DNA from: CBDANO01 sp965197665
GTDB taxonomy: Bacteria; Chloroflexota; Dehalococcoidia; Lucifugimonadales; UBA3495
Assembly: GCA_965197665.1 (NCBI GenBank)
Contig: CBDANO010000005.1
Location: forward strand, 124,001-188,000
Length of the DNA stretch: 64,000 nt
Direction: 5' to 3'
This document shows, one piece after another, positions 61,236 to 64,000 of this stretch (the stretch's first letter is position 1; every line of letters starts with the position of its first letter). The position numbers and the translations under genes are program-made. The notes under the pieces are model-generated. The model was not told the DNA's origin, searched no databases, and was given only the letters and a program-made list of their open reading frames with translations.

Positions 61236-61894
61236 AGGTTAAGCGGCCCTCCCAGATAGTAGGTCATGGACTGGAGGGCGATTACCGGGTCGATGTTCCG
61301 AAGTCTGACCCCTTCGGGCACTTGGGGCGAAGTGGGGGCGTAATTCAGGATGGCGCGTATGCCGCTCCCAACCAACCGGTCGATTACGTCTTGAGCGTCC
61401 CCCACGGGCACGGCCACGATGGCGACGCTGATGTCCTGGCTGCTAACCACCCCTTCCAGATCGCTCATGGCATAGACCTTCAGGTCGCCCACCTGTTGTC
61501 CCACCACTTTCGGATTAGCGTCGAAGGCCGCAACCAAGTGAAATCCGTCGGGCGTAAATCCGGGATAGTTGATAATGGCCCGGCCCAACCGTCCAACCCC
61601 GACTACGGCAACATTCCAATATGCGTTGAGGCTCAGGATGTCCCTGAGCCGGTCCAGCAAGTGACGAACGCTGTACCCGCGGCCTTGTTTTCCAAACCGG
61701 CCGAAGTAGCTTAGGTCTTTTCTAATTTGAGCGGGAGTTACTTGTAGTTTTTCTCCCAGTTGCTGCGAGCTAACGACCTCCGCGCCCTCGTCGGATAGCA
61801 CCGTGAGGATGCGGACGTACTGGGGCAGCCGGGTGACGACCACTTCCGGGACTTCGGACCGGTGGTATTGCGGAGTAAGGGGACTAGCTGCCAT
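61232..61894 (-). CDS. rex: Redox-sensing transcriptional repressor Rex
   Basis: Rex senses the NADH/NAD+ ratio and represses fermentation and respiration genes. The N-terminal winged helix is EVVVTRLPQYVRIL...VSSQQLGEKLQVTPAQIRKDLSYFGRFGKQGRGY; the Rossmann domain shows NVAVVGVGRLGRAII and VAAFDANPKVVGQQV. The 220-aa length is normal. Start ATG 61894. No full Rex operator (TTGTGAA-N4-TTCACAA) was found at its own promoter or before the ATP synthase operon. Confidence 0.96.
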   Translation of the reverse strand: MAASPLTPQYHRSEVPEVVVTRLPQYVRILTVLSDEGAEVVSSQQLGEKLQVTPAQIRKDLSYFGRFGKQGRGYSVRHLLDRLRDILSLNAYWNVAVVGVGRLGRAIINYPGFTPDGFHLVAAFDANPKVVGQQVGDLKVYAMSDLEGVVSSQDISVAIVAVPVGDAQDVIDRLVGSGIRAILNYAPTSPQVPEGVRLRNIDPVIALQSMTYYLGGPLNL

Positions 61895-62258
61895 CGCTGC
61901 TTGTTCTTCTATACTCCAAAGGCCTGGTTTGAATGCGCCTTCCCAACCGGCGAATAGTTAACCCAGCGGGCAAGTTTCCTATCATCCTTCCCAGTTCAAC
62001 CGCGGGTTTACTCTACCTCCCCCAGGACGGACCCTATCGGACGACGACGGGGTTACGCCGGCTATCCCATACCCGGCTTGGAAAACCTGCCCATTGGATT
62101 GGCTAACATTGGCCGGGGGCCGGACCCTCGATGCTCTCGTTCCGAACCGGTACGGCTATAATCTATAATGGGTTTTGGGGAAAGAGTCAAGGAATTTGTG
62201 AATTTTGGCGCGAATTGTGCTGCGTCATGGTCAAGCCGCCCGGTGCGAGAGGTATGGT
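61895..62258. other. Divergent region between rex and the DUF503 gene
   Basis: About 360 bases. It contains the tandem TATAAT elements of the DUF503 promoter (listed separately) and two TTGTG half-sites (near 62198 and 62214) resembling half a Rex operator. No gene is seen. Confidence 0.5.
62140..62169 (+). promoter_or_regulatory. Promoter of the DUF503 gene with two tandem TATAAT boxes
   Basis: TATAAT occurs at 62157-62162 and again at 62164-62169. The second has a weak -35 (TTCCGA, 62140-62145) at 18 bp. Confidence 0.5.
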
Positions 62259-62552
62259 TTGCACGTTGGAGTCTGCCGTTTGATGGCCCATTTGCCGGAG
62301 TCGACAAATCTGAAAGCCAAACGCCAAGTGGCGCGCTCGTTAACTACCAGGATTAGAAACCAGTATAACGTCTCCGTGGCGGAGGTTGACGACAATGACC
62401 TGTGGCAGAGGCTGACCCTGGGGGTCTGCTGCGTAAGCAACGATTCGGCCCACGCCAATGAGATTCTTTCCCGGGTGGTGGCCTTCGTGGAGAAGTTCCG
62501 GGGTGACCTGGTATTGTTGGACTACGAAACGGAAGTAATACCGTTCCGGTAG
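62259..62552 (+). CDS. DUF503 family protein
   Basis: The protein VGVCRLMAHLPESTNLKAKRQVARSLTTRIRNQYNVSVAEVDDNDLWQRLTLGVCCVSND matches the DUF503 family (YlxP of Bacillus), small proteins usually near ribosome-maturation genes. TTG 62259 follows GAGAGG (62247-62252) at six bases and begins the conserved MHVGVCRL, giving 97 aa; a longer frame upstream has no homology. Role unknown, linked to ribosome assembly by context in other genomes. Confidence 0.85.
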   Translation: MHVGVCRLMAHLPESTNLKAKRQVARSLTTRIRNQYNVSVAEVDDNDLWQRLTLGVCCVSNDSAHANEILSRVVAFVEKFRGDLVLLDYETEVIPFR

Positions 62553-62627
62553 TAGTTAGCGTCTCGCGCAAGGTTCCTACTCCCTGAGCAGGCATAACGC
62601 CAGGGTTGCCCCACCCCGTAGATAAAG

Positions 62628-62666
62628 AGTGGGATTGGGCCCGCCGAGGGCGGGCCCAATCCCACT
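62628..62666. repeat. 18-bp perfect hairpin after a GGGTTGCCCCACCCC head
   Basis: AGTGGGATTGGGCCCGCC (62628-62645) is complementary to 62649-62666, with a 3-base loop. The head GGGTTGCCCCACCCC (62603-62617) is shared exactly with the element at 52871, but the stem sequences differ, so the two are members of one repeat family with a variable palindrome. Confidence 0.85.
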
Positions 62667-62823
62667 CCGTTTACTTCATGGGAGACGGTCTACACCGGGA
62701 AGATGGTCTATGCCAGGCGACGGCCCGGTCGCATTGACAATCCTTTGCCCGGCCACGTGATTCTTCGTCTAGGTAACCGGCGCCAGCGTATACTGGGAAC
62801 GGAATTACTTTCGATGCCTTCTC

Positions 62824-62931
62824 AGAGCCTTGATATATACTGATCATTGACTGCACGAAAGAGCCTTGATATATATTGATCATTGACTGCACGAAAGAGC
62901 CTTGGTACACATTGATTGTTGGCTGCAAGAA
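62824..62931. repeat. 36-bp tandem direct repeat, three units
   Basis: Units 62824-62859, 62860-62895 and 62896-62931. The first two differ by one base (ATATAC vs ATATAT); the third is more diverged. Each has AGAGCCTTG, an AT-rich middle with TGATCA, and GACTGCACGAA. No spacer separates the units, so it is not a CRISPR array. It may be an iteron-like binding site. Confidence 0.85.
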
Positions 62932-63108
62932 CCGTCTATTACGCGAATTGTTGATTACCCGCGGGCGCTGAGTCTTGACTCCCTCAGGTTGCGTTTGTAG
63001 ACTTTTGGAAAAGGGCGGCGTTATTCCGCAAGTGACGCGCGGCCCGGATTTGGGATAAACAATATTTGGCAACTCTGCCCGAGGCGCCGTGGATTGGAGG
63101 AGATTTCG

Positions 63109-63303
63109 TTGAGCTACTCGGAAATGGATAACGTAGATTCCGGGCTGAAATTCAAGACCCGCGCCGGTCTAACCGTCGAAACCACCGGCGTCACGCAGCG
63201 GTTGGAGCACGAGGACATCCGTGTCCATGAGGTAGTGATCGTCGACGGTGCCGGGGAGGGCAGTAAATACCTGATGAATCTGGATTACGCTCAAGCCCTC
63301 TAA
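63109..63303 (+). CDS. Small hypothetical protein
   Basis: A 64-aa frame MSYSEMDNVDSGLKFKTRAGLTVETTGVTQRLEHEDIRVHEVVIVDGAGEGSKY... begins at TTG 63109 behind GGAGGAG (63095-63101), ideal spacing. The product is beta-rich with no recognised domain, like small conserved KOW/PRC-barrel-like proteins, but I do not recognise it. It is convergent with the selenoprotein gene. Confidence 0.55.
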   Translation: MSYSEMDNVDSGLKFKTRAGLTVETTGVTQRLEHEDIRVHEVVIVDGAGEGSKYLMNLDYAQAL

Positions 63304-63355
63304 GGGCCGCCCTTCTCGGTGACGATTGAAATCCCGGGCGGCTCCCCCGGCATGG

Positions 63356-63619
63356 TCAACCTATTCGGCTGTTGATGGCCTTCATCAGATCCTGAAGGTC
63401 GGGAAAGACGTGGGCGCCCGGCTCGTGACGATGCTCCGCCACTACGTCCCCGTCGATTATCACGTCGAATTTGCCATGGGGCCCCGGCGTAAGCTTGAAG
63501 CTGGCGATATGCTCGCCGGCCCGGGTTAAAGCTTCTCCCGCCATCCAGGCGGCGCGGAGAGCGTGGCCTCAATCCTGACAGTACAGAATCTCCAACTCAA
63601 TTTTATCCGTAGTGGACAA
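63356..63619 (-). CDS. SelW-like (Rdx family) selenoprotein with in-frame TGA
   Basis: The Rdx thioredoxin-like fold proteins (SelW, SelT, SelH) carry a C-x-x-U/C redox motif. Translation from TTG 63619 (GGAGG at 63626-63630, 6 bases away) gives MSTTDKIELEILYCQD-U-GHALRAAWMAGEAL: TGA at complement 63569-63571 falls at the U of CxxU. The downstream part (LRAAWMAGEAL, KLTPGPHGKFDVIIDGDVVAEHR, VFPDLQDLMKAIN) matches the Rdx core W-AQEL...PG-GG-F-V..DG...FPD...L. A candidate bacterial SECIS hairpin follows the TGA (63534-63560) with a UGGAU loop, G at position 2, 21 nt after UGA. Length 87 aa is normal. Sec insertion is inferred; no sel genes are in view. Confidence 0.8.
63534..63560 (-). promoter_or_regulatory. 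Candidate bacterial SECIS element
   Basis: On the minus strand, bases 9-35 after the in-frame TGA form a hairpin: CCGCC (17-21) pairs with GGCGG (27-31) around the loop UGGAU, and UCUC (9-12) can pair with GAGA (32-35) with a 4-base bulge on the 5' side. The loop begins 21 nt after UGA and has G in its second position, both within reported bSECIS ranges. Confidence 0.55.
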
Positions 63620-63680
63620 AGGGCGCCTCCTACCCGGGGCCTGATTGAGTGCATAATATTGTTGGCGGGCCGGGGTGTCA

Positions 63681-63988
63681 ATGCCGTTTTTTATCCCCGG
63701 TTGACCGCGAACAACGCCCTTTTGTTGCAATGCCGTTTTTTATCCCCGGTTGGCCGCGAGCAACGCCCTTTTGTTGCAATGCCGTTTTTTATCCCCGGTT
63801 GGCCGCGAGCAACGCCCTTCTGTTGCAATGCCGTTTTTGTCCCCGATTGACCACGAGCAACGCCCTTTTGTTGCAATGCCGTTTTTTATCCCCGATTGAC
63901 CACGAGCAACGCCGTTTTGTTGCAATGCCGTTTTTTATCCCCGGTTGACCGCGAGCAACGCCCTTTTGTTGCAATGCCGTTTTTTATC
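63681..63988. repeat. 49-bp tandem repeat array, 6.3 units
   Basis: Units begin at 63681, 63730, 63779, 63828 (48 bp), 63876, 63925 and 63974 (15-base part), all with ATGCCGTTTTTTATCCCC-GG/A-TTG and CAACGCCCTTTTGTTGCA. GCAAC and GTTGC form an 8-base-loop hairpin in each unit. Unit 4 lost one base, and a few point changes distinguish units. Because 49 is not a multiple of three, no frame codes through it. No unique spacers, so not a CRISPR array. It ends before AATGTATACTAG near the window edge. Confidence 0.95.
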
Positions 63989-64000
63989 AATGTATACTAG

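Larger units (their letters stand above)
62553..63108. other. Intergenic stretch with hairpin and 36-bp tandem repeat
   Basis: About 555 bases containing the 18-bp hairpin (62628-62666) and three 36-bp tandem units (62824-62931). No convincing gene: one open frame over the repeat unit (minus strand) would encode a 12-residue repeat IYQGSFVQSMIN but has no homology. Confidence 0.6.

Noticed and set aside
62824..62931. CRISPR array of 36-bp repeats
   Set aside because: The 36-bp units are adjacent with no spacers and only three copies; the length is a coincidence.
62671..63072. Protein with 12-residue repeats on the minus strand
   Set aside because: The repeat in the open frame simply reflects the 36-bp DNA repeat; no ribosome site, start or homology supports a gene.
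63681..63988. CRISPR array at the window end
   Set aside because: Repeat units abut without unique spacers and the unit itself is the whole period; this is a tandem minisatellite.

Overview
The window looks like chromosomal DNA of a free-living, GC-rich (roughly 60 %) bacterium of the Chloroflexi, most plausibly a marine SAR202-type Dehalococcoidia. This placement is inferred from the gene set: a B12-dependent ribonucleotide reductase beside nrdR and ftsZ, many family III CoA-transferases, a molybdopterin hydroxylase, amidohydrolase and amidase genes, and a complete F-type ATP synthase operon. No marker-gene phylogeny could be run. I see no rRNA, tRNA, CRISPR array, integrase or transposase.

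Layout. 1-4.7 kb: the end of ftsZ, a terminator, a structured stretch, nrdR with a small downstream gene, then nrdJ behind a long, hairpin-rich leader with an NrdR-box-like dyad. 4.8-12.6 kb: housekeeping genes (pdxA, proC, yggT, padR plus a HAAS-domain membrane protein, degV, a P-loop kinase, pepA). 12.8-20.1 kb: a metal-homeostasis operon with a Fur/Zur regulator, a ZnuA-like lipoprotein (frameshifted at a C6 run), an unusual CydD-CydC-type fused ABC exporter with a His-rich tail, and the ZnuC- and ZnuB-like genes. 20.3-30.2 kb: amidohydrolase, cupin, an Fbp-type ferric-iron ABC system with a DtxR/MntR-family regulator, an NAD-kinase-like protein and an amidase. 30.2-39.7 kb, almost all on the minus strand: five family III CoA-transferase genes, a MaoC-like hydratase, a CitE remnant, a zinc-ribbon protein and a dimeric alpha/beta-barrel protein; several reading frames here are broken. 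40.0-44.5 kb: xanthine-dehydrogenase-type large subunit, CMD-family protein, and small barrel, Lrp-type and RidA proteins. 44.9-53.9 kb: an EF-G-like GTPase, methylmalonyl-CoA mutase large subunit, tyrS, ribF, rsmD (frameshifted), coaD, a coiled-coil protein and a bifunctional-nuclease-family protein. 54.0-61.9 kb: atpI-B-E-F-H-A-G-D-C, convergent with rex. 62-64 kb: a DUF503 gene, repeats, a small gene, a SelW-like (Rdx family) gene with an in-frame TGA at the C-x-x-U position, and a 49-bp tandem repeat array.

Two themes cut across the window. First, at least four families of short dispersed palindromic repeats fill the intergenic spaces. Second, five genes carry a frameshift or stop; three of the inferred lost bases lie in C/G runs, so sequencing or assembly error must be excluded before calling them pseudogenes. 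The most interesting single observation is the probable selenoprotein gene at 63356-63619 (minus strand), invisible to an ordinary gene finder because its active-site codon is TGA.
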